58,609 bases of DNA from UBA710 sp051655145 (GTDB lineage: Bacteria; Bacillota_I; Bacilli_A; Mycoplasmatales; Metamycoplasmataceae), in contig JBOFZK010000055.1 in NCBI GenBank assembly GCA_051655145.1, positions 1 through 58,609 on the forward strand, read 5' to 3'. Numbering within the stretch: the first letter of the stretch is position 1; each line of letters starts with the position of its first letter. The translations under genes and the position numbers were made by a program. The notes beneath the pieces are model-generated. The model was not told the DNA's origin and did not search any database. It saw only the letters and a program-made list of their open reading frames with translations. Positions 33,684-45,716 of the stretch are shown piece by piece.

Positions 33684-33839
33684 TAATGTTCATTATTTAA
33701 CTTAAAAACACAAAAATAAGGTATCTATTAAATATAAAAATTAATAAATTAAAATGTTGTAAATAAAAAGATAAATACAATATTACAAATAAAAGGAATT
33801 ATTATTTATAATAGTTAAAAGGTTAAATAATGAACATTA
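33684..33839. repeat. 18-bp perfect inverted repeat flanking the divergent promoter region
   Basis: taatgttcattatttaac at 33684-33701 and its exact reverse complement at 33822-33839, 120 bp apart. One arm lies in the methyltransferase leader next to its RBS, and the other upstream of the GIY-YIG gene promoter. Each arm itself contains a near-palindrome (aatgAAcatt). The likely role is paired operator sites; ends of an insertion are an alternative. Confidence 0.8.
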
Positions 33840-33874
33840 TTTCCACCTTTAGTAATTTAAATTTATAAAAAAGA

Positions 33875-33880
33875 TATAAT
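33875..33880 (+). promoter_or_regulatory. -10 box for the GIY-YIG gene (leaderless)
   Basis: TATAAT at 33875-33880 is followed by the ATG at 33891, giving at most about 4 bases of leader and no RBS. Confidence 0.55.
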
Positions 33881-33890
33881 AAATATCATT

Positions 33891-34757
33891 ATGAGTAAAA
33901 CTATAATCCAATCAATATTATTTAAAAGCAATCTTAAAGGACTAAGAATTCATAAATTAAATAATGATAATATTAGATTTTTTGAAATACCAAGAGAAAT
34001 AATAAAAGATATTAAAGATGAAAAATTTATTAATTATTCAGGAGTATATTTTTTAATTTCAGAAGATGAAACAAGCGTATATATTGGTCAAACAGATAAT
34101 ATTCACCAAAGAATAACAGAACATAACCAAACAAAAGACTTTTCTAAAATATTAGCTTTTGTTTCAGAAACTAATAGTTTCTCTAGGACATTTATAGATT
34201 ATATAGAATGACATTATATTGATGTAGTTAAAAAGGGAGATGCTTGATTATTATCTAATGTTCAACAAAGAGATAAAAAACCAAATGTAAATGATTTTGA
34301 AGAACCATTATTAAAATCAATCATTTCTTCTATTGATGATTTACTATTTTTTATCGGTATAGAATTTAATAGGGAAGTAAAAACAATTAAAAAACAAAAT
34401 ATTTTTAAATGTAAAGATTCTTCAGCAATATATCAAGATGGAAAAATTATTATTCTTAAAAATTCAATATTACCAAGTGTAGCAGATAAAATTGAAAAAA
34501 TCAATAAAGATAATAAATATTATGATGAACAATATAAAACATTTACATCAATGCAATTACATTTAGAAGAATTGGTTGAAAAAAATAAGGCAGTTTTTCT
34601 TGAAGAACAAAAGGCCTTCAAACTATTAGTAGATGTTAATTTTGGTAGTCCTTCATATTCTTGTAATTTTGCAAAAGGTTATTATGCAGTAAATGGCTGA
34701 GAAGAATGAAAAAACGAATTAGGAGAAACTCTTAGCAAAGTTTTTAGATCAAAATAA
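33891..34757 (+). CDS. GIY-YIG nuclease with DUF4357-like C-terminus
   Basis: 288 residues with TGA as Trp at 34209, 34243 and others. GIY-YIG motif: GVY at 51-53 (YSGVYFLIS) and YIG at 64-66 (SVYIGQTDN), with Arg74 and Glu77 close by (QRITEH). The C-terminal end, FGSPSYSCNFAKGYYAVNGW and then EEWKNELGETL, matches the DUF4357 pattern found behind GIY-YIG domains in restriction-associated nucleases. It is divergent from the methyltransferase-HNH pair and shares an intergenic region with an inverted repeat. Probably a second nuclease of the locus. The DUF4357 match is from memory of the family pattern. Confidence 0.75.
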
Positions 34758-34826
34758 GGCAATGAATCGAGCTTAAAAACTTTTAAATTTTCTCTTTATT
34801 CAAATAATAAAAATTAGTTATTAATT

Positions 34827-34871
34827 AACTAAAAAATAAAGTTTATTCTTTTTGGTTATTTTTATTTTTTT
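34827..34871 (+). terminator. Terminator after the GIY-YIG gene, T-tract inside the next promoter
   Basis: aactaaaaaataa (34827-34839) pairs with ttattctttttggtt (34843-34857), with a G-U pair and a small bulge. A T-rich tail follows, ending in T7 at 34865-34871. The -10 box of the giant lipoprotein gene starts 5 bases later. Confidence 0.5.
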
Positions 34872-34882
34872 AGTACTATAAT
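34865..34882 (+). promoter_or_regulatory. Promoter of lipoprotein 34942 with T7 tract in the spacer
   Basis: T7 (34865-34871), five bases, then TATAAT (34877-34882). The leader is about 50 bases, with aaggag just before the ATG. No good -35 is visible; the T-tract occupies the spacer. Confidence 0.5.
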
Positions 34883-34941
34883 TGTGGTAATTTAATTAAC
34901 TTTAAATTTTTATTAATCATATACTTATAAGGAGAATTATT

Positions 34942-37900
34942 ATGAATAAAAAATCGTCACTTTTGATAGGAGCGCTGTCTACCGTTGCAATCGCAATTCC
35001 GCTTGTAGTTACTACATCTTGTACTGAAACAACTGGAATGCAATATATTGGAATAATGGCAAAACAAATTGTTACAGCTAATATTACTGATAAAGAAGTT
35101 ACTGCTTCTACAATGACAAAACAAACACTAGATAAAGTTTTTGATGGAATTACAACTGTAAATTTTAATCAATTTACATCTGCTTGAGATGCATCAAATA
35201 ATAAAATTATTTTAACTTCTAAAGAGGGGAGCGAATTTGGTTTAGAAAAAAACAAAATGGAATCAATTAGATTAAAACCTGTAATTGATTTAAATATTTC
35301 TTTAAATACAGATATTGTTAATACCGCTATTACTGAAAAAGAAATAAATGCTGATCCAATAACTAAAGAAACATTAGCAAAGGCATATAATGGAATTACT
35401 GATGAAAACATGAAACATTTTACTGTTTCTTATGTTAAAATTCCAAATATTAATCCACCTCTTTATGCTTTTATCTTAGTAGCTAATGAAGGTTATGGAT
35501 TTAATAACCAAATGGGAAACCAACTTCCTTCTATGACATTTAATGTTATAGAAGATATAACATACATTGATATAACTGTTAAAACAGAAATTACAACTAG
35601 AATTACTGATCAAGAAATAAATGCTAATCCAATTTCTAAATTAACTTTAGATAAAGCTTTTGACGGAATTACTGATATGAATTTTAGTCATTTTATATCT
35701 AATTGAGATTCAGTAAATAATAAAATTATTTTAACAGCAGGACCTGGATATAAATTCGGATCATCAGCTAAACCAATTAGTAGTATTGATTCAGTTCAAA
35801 TAAATGCTGTAAAAGCTTTAAATATTTCTTTAAATAGAAATGTACATAACTATTTAATTACAAAAGAAGAAATAGATGCTCCTCAAATATATAAAGCGAC
35901 TTTAGATAAAGCATTTATTGGAATTACTGATGAAAATATGAAAAATTTTACTACAAGTGTAGGAACAATTAATAAACTTTATTTTTTAGTTTTAACAGCT
36001 AATGATGGTTATGGATTTGGAGACAGAATTGGAGATCAACTTGTTTCAATGACATTTAATGTTACAAATATAATTGATATAACAGCTAAATTAACTCCTG
36101 ATAAAATTTATAAACAAGAATTAGAAGGAAATATCTCAATAGATACTTTATCTAAAGCTTTTACTGGAGTTAAACTAGAAAATTTTAATTATTTTACAGT
36201 ATCTTTAAATGATGTAAAAAATAAAATAATTTTAACAGCTAAACCAGGATATAAATTTGGAACAGAAGCTGCACCAACAGATTCTATTGAATCAGCTGAA
36301 ATATCTTATGTTTCTGCTTTAGATATAACAGCTATAACAGGTATTATAAAAATTTCTAATTCAGAATTAACAGCAGATAAATTAACAGCAAATACAATTA
36401 AAAAAGCATTTAATGTTCTTGATGAAGATATTGATAAATTTGATGCAAAATGAAATGCTACAACAAATATAATTACTTTAACAGCAAATCCTGGTTTCGA
36501 ATTTGGAACTACAGGTTCATCTAGTCCCACTCTTAACTCTAATATAATAACTCCTATTACTCTTTTAGCAATAACAGTTAAAGATCCAATCATAGAAAAA
36601 ATTTATGATACAGATTTAACAGGAACAATTTCAATTACAACTTTAGAAAAAGTCTTTAATGGAATTGTTGCAGCAGATTTAGCAAATATTGAAGTTGCAT
36701 ATGAAGCTGGAATAATTACTTTAACAGCTAAAGCAGGTTTTGAATTTGGTAATACAACTACATCAACAAATATTATTAAATCAGTTAAAATAACACCTAT
36801 TACTATTTTAAATATAGAATTAAATGAAAATGTTAAAATTCCAGAATCAGAATTATCTGGAACTATAACAATCCCAACTTTACAAAAAGCTTTTACTTTT
36901 GATAATACAATAAGTGCTAAGTTTAGGTTCCGTTTCGATAAACTAGAAAGAAAATTTGTTTTAGAAGCTCTTGACGGATATGAATTTAAAACTCAAGCAG
37001 GAAATCCAACAACATCTCTTAATTCAAACCCAATAACTGTGCAATTAGATATAACAGCAAAACAAGTAATTGAACCAACTGATAAAATTTTTCTATCAGA
37101 ATTAGTTGGAGATAAATTTAAAGTTGAAATATTAAATAAAGTTTTTGGCGGAATTACACCTGAAAATTATGACTTTATAGCAACTACTAAATGAACAGCT
37201 ACAAGAACAGTAGGAACAATTACTTTAACTCTTAAAGATGGATACGAATTTAATATTACAACCTCAACTCCATTAAATACTCTTAATTCAATTTCAATAA
37301 CAGCTCTTTCTCTTTTAGAAATATCACAAAAACAAGGACCTATTTCAATTCCTTTAATTGAATTAATAAATCCTACTTTAACTCATGATACTTTAATGAA
37401 AGCATTCAATGGAACTATTGCTCCTGAATATACTTCTCAATTTACAGCAACTTGAGACTCTAAAACAAATATAATTACTTTAGAAGCTAAACCAGGTTTT
37501 GAATTTGGTAATACAACTTTATCAACAAATAAAATTATTTCAGTTGAAATAACATCAACTCTTACCAAATTAGGAATAACAGAAAAAACTATAACTGAGA
37601 CAATTTATGACAATGAATTAAATGGTTCAACAATTGATATATTAATATTACAAAAATTATTTGATGGTATTGATTCTAGTAATTTAGATAATTTTACATA
37701 TTCTTTTGATTCAGTAAGTAAAATAGTAACTTTAACAGCAAAACCAGGATATGAATTTAACAATTCAACCGGTTCTCTTAATTCAAATGAAATACCATTT
37801 ATTAAAGTGATAAATATTAGTCAAAAACAAGGAACTATTTCAATTCCTTTAACAGAATTAGTTGATCCTTTATCTAATGATACTTTAATGAAAGCATTTG

Positions 37901-40900
37901 ATGGAATTATTGCTCCTGATTATGCTTCTCAATTTACAGCAACTTGAGTAGAAAAAACTGGAATAATTACTTTAAAAGCTCAACCAGGTTTTGTATTTGA
38001 AAATAAAATGGAAACAATTACATCAAATCAAATAACAACTTCTTTTACTCCTTTAAATATAACAGTAAAATCAACAGTTGTTAAAATTTTAGAATCAGAT
38101 TTTAATGCAGCGCCAACACTTTCTGTATTACAAAGTATTTTTAACGAAATTACCAATATAGATGTTTTCGAAACTTATATATGAAATACAGATAGAACAA
38201 TTACATTAACTCTTAAAAAAGGATATGTATTTGAAACCCCAACAGTTCCTAATTCACCAAATGTTCTTACATCAAATCCTGTAATTGTTCAATTAAATAT
38301 AAAAGCAAATACAACAGTTCAAGAAATTTCAATTACAGATCTAAATGCTAAACCATTAAATATTGATACATTAAATAAAGTTTTCAATACAATAACAGAT
38401 AAAAATAATCAATATATTATATCTAATTGAAATTCAACAGGTAGAACAATTGATTTAACTCTTCAAGATGGATATGAATTTTTAGATACAGTAACAAACT
38501 CTCTTAAATCTCTTCCAATAACTGTTAAAATGAATATAACAGTAAAATCAACAGTTGTTAAAATTTTAGAATCAGATTTTAATGCAGCGCCAACACTTTC
38601 TGTATTACAAAGTATTTTTAATGAAATTACTGATCTAGCTATTTTCGAAACTTATATATGGAATCCAGATAGAACAATTACATTAACTCTTAATAATGGA
38701 TATATATTTGAAACACCAACACCTTCTGGTCCAACAAATATTCTTAAATCAAATCCTGTAATTATTCAATTAAATATAAAAACAAATCCTAGTATTAAAC
38801 TTTTAGAATCAGAAATTATTAATATAATATCAGAAGCAATTTTATTAAATGTATTTAACGGATCTACTACCAAAAATCTTAAATATGTTGTTGCTTCATG
38901 AAATCCATCAACAAGAGAAATTACTTTAACTCCTAATACTGGATATGAATTTGAAACTCCAACTACTGGAGAAACAACTCTTGTATCAAATCCTGTAATT
39001 ATTCAATTAGGAATAAATGTTAAACCAGAACAAGTTACAATTTTAGAATTAGATATAAAAGACCCTAATGCAATTCCTCCTGTAATTTTAAATAATGTTT
39101 TTGGGGAATTAACTGCTTATAATATTGATAAATTTACAGCCGCTTGAGATCTAGGAACAAGAAGAATTACTTTAACTCCTAAAACAGGATATGAATTTTT
39201 AACTCCAACTCTTAATACAAATACTCTTGTATCTAATGAAATCATTGTTACATTTGAAACAACGGTAAAACAAGTACCAGATGATATTTCTGAATTAGAA
39301 TTAACAGCAAGTCCAATTGTTATAGAAACTTTACAAAAGGCATTTGATGGGATTACACTTGAAAATTATAAATATATTACATCAAATTGAAATCCGTTAT
39401 TAAGACAAATTACTTTAACTCCTGCAAAAGGTTATATATTTAAAAATGCAAATTCTACTTCTGGTCAAGATCTTGTATCTAAAACAATTATTCATAAAAT
39501 GAATATAAAATCAAGAACAGCTATTAATGTTTCAGAATTAGAATTTAATGAAACAGCAATAAAATTAGAAACATTACAAAAAGTTTTTGATGGAATTGAT
39601 ATAAATAATAAAGATTTTTTTGTAGCTAAATGAAATAAAGGTGATAGAACAATTACTTTAACAGCAAAACATGGATATGAATTTTTAACACCAACAAATC
39701 CTATGTTTAAAAAAGTTCTTACATCATCCCCTGTAACTGTTAAATTAAATATAATAGCGAAAAAATCAATTCAACCAACTGATAAAATTTTTCTATCAGA
39801 ATTAGTTGGAGATAAAATTAAAGTTGAAATATTAAATAAAGTTTTTGAAGGAATTACACCCGAAAATTATAAATTTATAGCAACTACTCAATGAAAAGTT
39901 ACAAGAACAGTAGGAATAATTACTTTAACTCTTAACGATGGATATGAATTTGAAACTGCAATATCAACTTCATTAACTACTCTTGATTCAATTTCAATAA
40001 CAGCTCTTTCTCTTTTAGATATATCGCAAAAACCAGGACCTATTTCAATTCCTTTAATTGAATTAATGAATCCTCCTTTAACTCATGACACTTTAATGAA
40101 AGCATTTAATGGAACTATCGGTCCTGATTATACTTCTCAATTTACAGCAAATTGAAATAAAGACACAAATATAATTACTTTAACAGCTCAACCAGGTTTT
40201 GAATTTGGTAATACAACTTCATCAACAAATAGTATTATTTCAGTTGAAATAACATCAACTCCTACTACATTAAATATAGATAAAAGAAATCCAGCTGATA
40301 AAATTTATGAAGGTGAATTAACTACTGCAAATATTGGAATGGCAATTTTAGGAAAATTATTTACAGGAATTGATAATAATAATTTTAATAACTTTATATC
40401 TTCTTGAGATCCAACAGCTAAAACAGTTACTTTAACAGCTAATGAAGGATATGAATTTAGTAATTCTACTAATACACTTATTTTCGATTCTATAATACCT
40501 ATTACTCCTTTAGAAATATCACAAAAACAAGGACCTATTTCAATTCCTTTAATTGAATTAATGAATCCTACTTTAACTCATGAGACTTTAATGAAAGCAT
40601 TTAATGGAACTATCGCTCCTAATTATGCTTCTCAATTTACAGCAAATTGAAATAAAGATACAAATATAATTACTTTAACAGCTCAACCAGGTTTTGAATT
40701 TGGTAATACAACTTCATCAACAAATAGTATTATTTCAGTTGAAATAACATCAACTTCTACTACATTAAATATAGATAAAAGAAATCCAGCTGATAAAATT
40801 TATGAAGGTGAATTAACTACTGCAAATATTGGAATGGCAATTTTAGGAAAATTATTTACAGGAATTGATAATAATAATTTTAATAAGTTTACATCTTCTT

Positions 40901-42030
40901 GAGATCCAACAGCTAAAACAGTTACTTTAACAGCTAATGAAGGATATGAATTTAGTAATTCTACTAATACACTTATTTTCGATTCTATAATACCTATTAC
41001 TCCTTTAGCGATAGACAAAAAAACACTTACTGGAACAATTTATGTTTCAGATTTAACTACAATATCAAACGATACTTTAGCAAAATTATTTAGTGGAATT
41101 GATACTACTGAGGATTATTCTTCTAAATTTGACGCAATTTGAACATCTGATACAACAAATCCAACAGGGCCAGTAAAAGGAGTAATTACTTTAACAGCTA
41201 AACCTGGATATGAATTTGGAACCAAAAATAATTCAAATGGTACTATTACATCAGAGGTAATAACTCCTATTACTCTTTTAAATATAGTTCCTAAATCAAG
41301 TACAGATATATTATCAACTCCAATTTATCAATCAGAAATAGATGCTAAACCAATAACTAAAGAAACTTTAAATAAAATATTTACTGGAACTATTGGAGCA
41401 AATTATACTGAGTTCACAGCAAGTTGAAAACCAGGAACAGATCCAACAAAAGGAACAATTACTTTAACACCTAATCCTGGTTTTGCGTTTGCTAATACAA
41501 ATTTACCAACAGATAGTATTGAATCAATTGAAATAACAATAACAAATAATAATGTATTAGATATAACAGCTAAAGCAGATGCAGATATAACAGGAATTAA
41601 AATTTCTAAATCAGAAATAGAAGCTAACCCAATAACTAAAGACACTTTAGATAAAATATTTAATGTTCTTGCTGGTACAGATTATTCTCAATTCACAGCA
41701 ACTTGAAAACCAGGAACAGATCCAACAAAAGGAAAAATCACTTTAACAGCTAATCCTGGTTACCAATTTAATGCTTTAGGTTCTCCAACAGCAGAATATA
41801 TTCTTTCATCAGTTGAAATAACTCTAGATGATACAGCCCTTCCTTTCAAATCAAACATCCAAGCTAAAGTAGTAAGTGCTAAAATTACTGAAGCTGAAGT
41901 TATGGCTAATCCAATTAGTAAAGAAACTTTAGAAAAAGCTTTCGATGGAATTACTGACCAAAACTTTGATAAATTCAATGCTTCATGAGATGCAGTTAAT
42001 AAAAAAATTATTTTAAGCCTTAAAAAATAA
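34942..42030 (+). CDS. Giant modular surface lipoprotein (about 28 repeats)
   Basis: 2362 residues, single frame with a TGA Trp in most modules. Signal peptide MNKKSSLLIGALSTVAIAI with a lipobox ending at Cys27 (VVTTSC), so lipid-anchored outside the cell. The rest is about 28 tandem modules of ~83 residues with the pattern [I/L].I..[K].....I.E.EL.A.PI...TL.KAF.GIT..N...F.A.W(D)...K.ITLTAK.GY.FG. Predicted mostly beta. Several module pairs are near-identical in DNA (for example the 495-bp unit at 40021 and 40516). The function is unknown; adhesin, shield or antigenic-variation roles are plausible. The same modules occur in 42314, 45717 and 51036. Confidence 0.85.
37063..40264 (+). repeat. Two-module block duplicated within the giant lipoprotein gene
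   Basis: The segment 37063-37562 (two modules, beginning near the codons for PTDKIFLSELVGDK) recurs with high similarity at about 39767-40264. This is a dispersed rather than tandem duplication. Confidence 0.7.
38061..38790 (+). repeat. Near-identical module copies 477 bp apart
   Basis: About 260 bp starting aacagtaaaatcaacagttg at 38061 recurs at 38538, with only scattered changes before diverging. The copies flank one unrelated module. Confidence 0.75.
40021..41010 (+). repeat. 495-bp tandem duplication (two modules)
   Basis: Units at 40021-40515 and 40516-41010 are almost identical (165 codons each, in frame). They include long identical stretches such as the one starting taaaagaaatccagctgata at 40281 and 40776. 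This looks like recent unequal recombination. Confidence 0.85.
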
Positions 42031-42070
42031 GTAATTAAATAAGCTAAAAAACAGATAAAAATTACTTATT
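42026..42070 (+). terminator. Weak hairpin at the end of the giant lipoprotein gene
   Basis: AATAAGTAATT (42026-42036) and AATTACTTATT (42060-42070) are perfect inverted copies. The stem is A+T only and has no long T-run directly after it. The remaining 240 bases to the next gene are A+T-rich, with nothing else recognisable before the promoter at 42263. Confidence 0.35.
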
Positions 42071-42251
42071 AAATTAATTAATTTTTACTTAAATAAATAT
42101 ATTAATTTCATTATTAATATATTTTTTTTATTTTTTTTTAAATTTTTTTAAGATTTAGTAAAACCTCTAAATACCTATTTTATCAATAATAAGAGATAAA
42201 TTGGGTAATAATCTATAAAGATTAGGAGCTTAATCAATTCATTTTTTCCTA

Positions 42252-42268
42252 TTTTTTTGTAATATAAT
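42252..42268 (+). promoter_or_regulatory. Promoter of lipoprotein 42314 with T7 tract in the spacer
   Basis: T7 (42252-42258), four bases, then TATAAT (42263-42268). The leader has a small acac/gtgt hairpin followed by aaaggag before the ATG. Same layout as the promoter at 34865. Confidence 0.5.
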
Positions 42269-42313
42269 TTTAGTAAAGTTTATTTATAACACAAAAGTGT
42301 AAAAGGAGAAATT

Positions 42314-45300
42314 ATGAATAAAAAATCTTTATTTTCGATAGGAGCATTGTCGGTTGCAACCCTTGCCGTTCCGCTTGTAGTTGCAACCTCATGTTCTAAT
42401 GAAGTAGAAGTAAAATATATAGAGGTAACAGCTAAACTAAAAGTTTCAAGCAATATTTCTTTTTTTGAAGTACAAGCTAATCCAATTACTAAAGAAACTT
42501 TAGATAAAGCCTTTAATGGAATTACAGCTGAAAACTTAAACCAATTTACTTCTTTATGAGATTCTGCAAATAGAAAAATTGTTTTAGTTTCAAAGGATGG
42601 ATATAAATTCGGTTCAAACGAATCTTCTTCAAATAAACTTGATTCAATTAAAATAACACCTACAACAATTAAATTAGATATTACATTAAAAGCAACACCT
42701 GAAGAAGTATTACAGGCAGAAGTTGATGCTAGTCCAATTGCTAGAGCAACTTTAAACAAAGTTTTTGACGGAATTACTGACGAAAACATTAATCAATTTA
42801 GTGCTGCTTGAGATCAAAGAACTAAAAAGATTATTTTAACAGCTAAAGAAGGGTATTCATTTAATTCAGGAAATACTATTCTTAATTCTTCTTTAATTAT
42901 AACTGGTCTAAGTTATTTAGATATAGTAGCTAAAAAAGGAATTAATGTAGCTATTAAAGAAAAAGATTTAATTCAAAACGTAATTTCAATGGAAGCTTTA
43001 CAAAAAGCTTTCGACGGAATTACAGCTGAAAATTACAATAATTTTGTATCTATTTGAGATCCGGTGTTTAAAACAATTAATTTAATTCCAGATGAAGGAT
43101 ATAGATTTGGTTCAGCAGCTGCCCCACAAGCTACAGAATCATCAATTCCATTACCAAGACTTGTTTTAAATATTAATTTCAATGTAAATGTTGATAGTAA
43201 TAATATTACAAGAGATGAAATGGTAGCTAATCCAATTACTAGAGCAACATTAGATAAAGCCTTTGTAGGAATTACAGATGCAAATGCAAATGCCTTTACA
43301 TCTAGTTATTCTTCTGTTGCCTCAAATCAAGGTCCTCGTTATCGTTTTACTCTAGAAGCTAAAACCGGTTATGAATTTGATGGTATTAATAATAATGATA
43401 TACAAAAATTCGATTCTCTACCTTTTGGGATTAAAGACCAAGTATCTATTACATATATCGATGTAAGTCCAAAATCAACAGCTGACAAAATTACTGAAAA
43501 AGAAGTTACAGCTAGTCCAATTAGCCAATTAACCTTAGAAAAAGTCTTTAATGGTATTTCAACAGCAACTTATGCTGGTCTTATAGCGACTTGAGATGCA
43601 AAAAACCAACAAATTACTTTAACAGCTAAAGACGGATATAAACTAGGAACTGAAGCAAATCCATTAGAAAAAGTTGTTTCAAATAAAATTACAACTGTAA
43701 AAGAACTAGAAATATCATTAAATCCAGATCTTGCTACAAATATTATTACAATTGCTGAATTAAATGCAACCCCAATTAGTAAAGCAACATTAGATAAAGC
43801 CTTTATTGGAGTTACAGAACAAAATATTCTTAATTTTAGTGCTGGTTATATAAAACCAGATTCAAACAAACCCCTTTATACACTTGTTTTAACAGCAAAA
43901 GATGGATATGGATTTAGTAATGTTGCTGGAAATCAACTTTTTTCTAAACCATTTGAAGTTAAAGAAGCTCCTATTAAATATATTAATGTAGTAGCAAAAG
44001 CAAATATTGAAATTAGAATTACTGATGCCGAAGTAACTGCAAGCACAATTTCTCAAGTAACTTTAAATAAAGTTTTCAATAATATAACAGATGTAAACTT
44101 TGAACAATTTACATCTGCTTGAAATTCAACAGATAATAAAATTACTTTAACAGCTAAACCAGGATATAAATTTGGTACTGAAGCAGATCCAAAAGAAACA
44201 GTTATTTCAATGGCAATAAAAACTGTAAGAGCTTTAAACATTACAGCAAAACTTAATCTTATTAATGCCGGAATTACAAAAGATGAAATTACTGGTACAT
44301 TAACTAAAGCAACATTAGATAAAGCATTTAATGGAATTACAGATGCAGATATGGCTAATTTTATTGCTTCAGTTCATCTTGTTCCAAATAATACAAACCT
44401 TTATTATTTCGTTTTAACAGCTAATGATGGTTATGGATTTGGAAATAAATTTGGAAATCAGGTCGCTTCTAATACTTTTAATGCTATTACATATATTAGT
44501 GTAAAACCAAGTACAACCCCTAAACCAATTACTGAAAAAGAATTAACTGCTTCTCCAATAGTTCAAGCTACATTAGAAAAAGCTTTTGATGGAATTACAG
44601 CTGAAAACTTTAAACAATTTACTTCTGCTTGAGATGATAAAACTAAAACAATTACTTTAACAGCTCTTAAAGGATATAAATTTGGTGATGCAACAACAAA
44701 TACAGATAAAGTTTCAATTGAAATAATACCTGCAAAAGTATTAGAAATAGAAGCTAAACCGACAGTTGATTCTGGTATTACAATCTTTAATTTAAATGCA
44801 TATAAAATGACTAAAGCAACATTAGAAAAAGCATTTAATGGAATTGGTACATTAACAGATGCAGATATGAATAACTTTGAGACTAGAAAACAAATTAGTA
44901 CTACTGTTGGTGCCAAAAATACTTATAATATTGTTTTAAAAGCGAAAGAAGGATTTGTATTTAGTGATGGCTCAACAGAAATTACTTCTAAAGATATTAC
45001 TGTTGGAATTGGATATATTAATGTAACAAAAAGAACAAATATTGTAAATAGAATTTCTGCAGAAGAACTTAGTGCTTCTAAAATTGGTCAATTAACTTTA
45101 GAAAAAGTTTTTGAAGGTATTAATTATGAAAATTTCCCTGGACTTGAAGCAACTTTTTCAGATGTTGAAAAAACAATTACTTTAAAAGCGGCTAATGACG
45201 GATATAAATTAGGAACTTCTGAAACCGATACAAAACTTGAAATTGTATCAATAGTTATTAAACCTGTAATAGGTATAAATGTTACTTTTAATCCTGATGT

Positions 45301-45553
45301 TAATAACAATGGAATAACATTAGCAGAAATAGATGTTAAACCAAAGATGGCTAAATCAACTTTAGATAAAGCATTTTTAGGACTTACTCCTACAGACTAT
45401 GATAATATATTGAGTACTAGGTATGTTTCATTTCCTGATGGTAATACTGGTAAACAACTTTATGCAATTATCTTAAGAGCTAAAGATGGATATGCATTTA
45501 ACAATATTGATGGAGCTGAATTTATGTCTATGAGCTTTTATATAACAAGTTAA
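42314..45553 (+). CDS. Modular surface lipoprotein (about 12 repeats)
   Basis: 1079 residues. Signal peptide MNKKSLFSIGALSVATLAV and lipobox Cys27 (VVATSC). About twelve copies of the ~83-residue module seen in 34942, recognisable by TLDKAFNGIT(D/A)EN and ITLTAK.GYKFG. Two module flavours alternate: one ends ...FTSAWD...ITLTAKPGYKFG, the other has a longer YFVLTANDGYGFGN...G(N)Q...TFN ending. TGA encodes the Trp of nearly every SAWD/SAWN. Surface location is firm; function is unknown. Confidence 0.85.
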
Positions 45554-45574
45554 TAAAACTATAAAATAATTAAT

Positions 45575-45600
45575 TAATTATTAAATTTTTTATAATAGTA
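45575..45600 (+). terminator. Palindrome with T-run after 42314
   Basis: AATAATTAATTAATTATT (45575-45592) is a perfect palindrome, followed by aaatttttta. A weak A+T-only terminator is possible. Confidence 0.35.
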
Positions 45601-45636
45601 TAAAATTAATAAAAAAAGTTTGAATTTAATGTCTTA

Positions 45637-45673
45637 TTTTTTTTGTTATTACTTTTAATAGTATAATTATAAT
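45637..45673 (+). promoter_or_regulatory. Promoter region of lipoprotein 45717
   Basis: T8 (45637-45644), then overlapping TATAAT boxes at 45662-45667 and 45668-45673. The leader is about 40 bases with aaagggg before the ATG at 45717. Confidence 0.5.
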
Positions 45674-45716
45674 AGTTTAACTTTGAATTAAACGGATTTA
45701 AAGGGGTTTATTTATT

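Noticed and set aside
33800..33885. 12-codon leader peptide ATG AAC ATT ... before the GIY-YIG gene
   Set aside because: No RBS, and the likely promoter lies downstream of it; mentioned only as a possibility in the inverted-repeat finding.
42280..42789. Antisense open frame of 169 codons opposite lipoprotein 42314, and similar ones opposite 34942 and 45717
   Set aside because: They mirror repetitive coding DNA, have no RBS or family features and recur wherever the modules recur.
34942..45553. Regular repeats considered as a CRISPR array
   Set aside because: The repeats are coding, about 250 bp long, diverged and without unique spacers.
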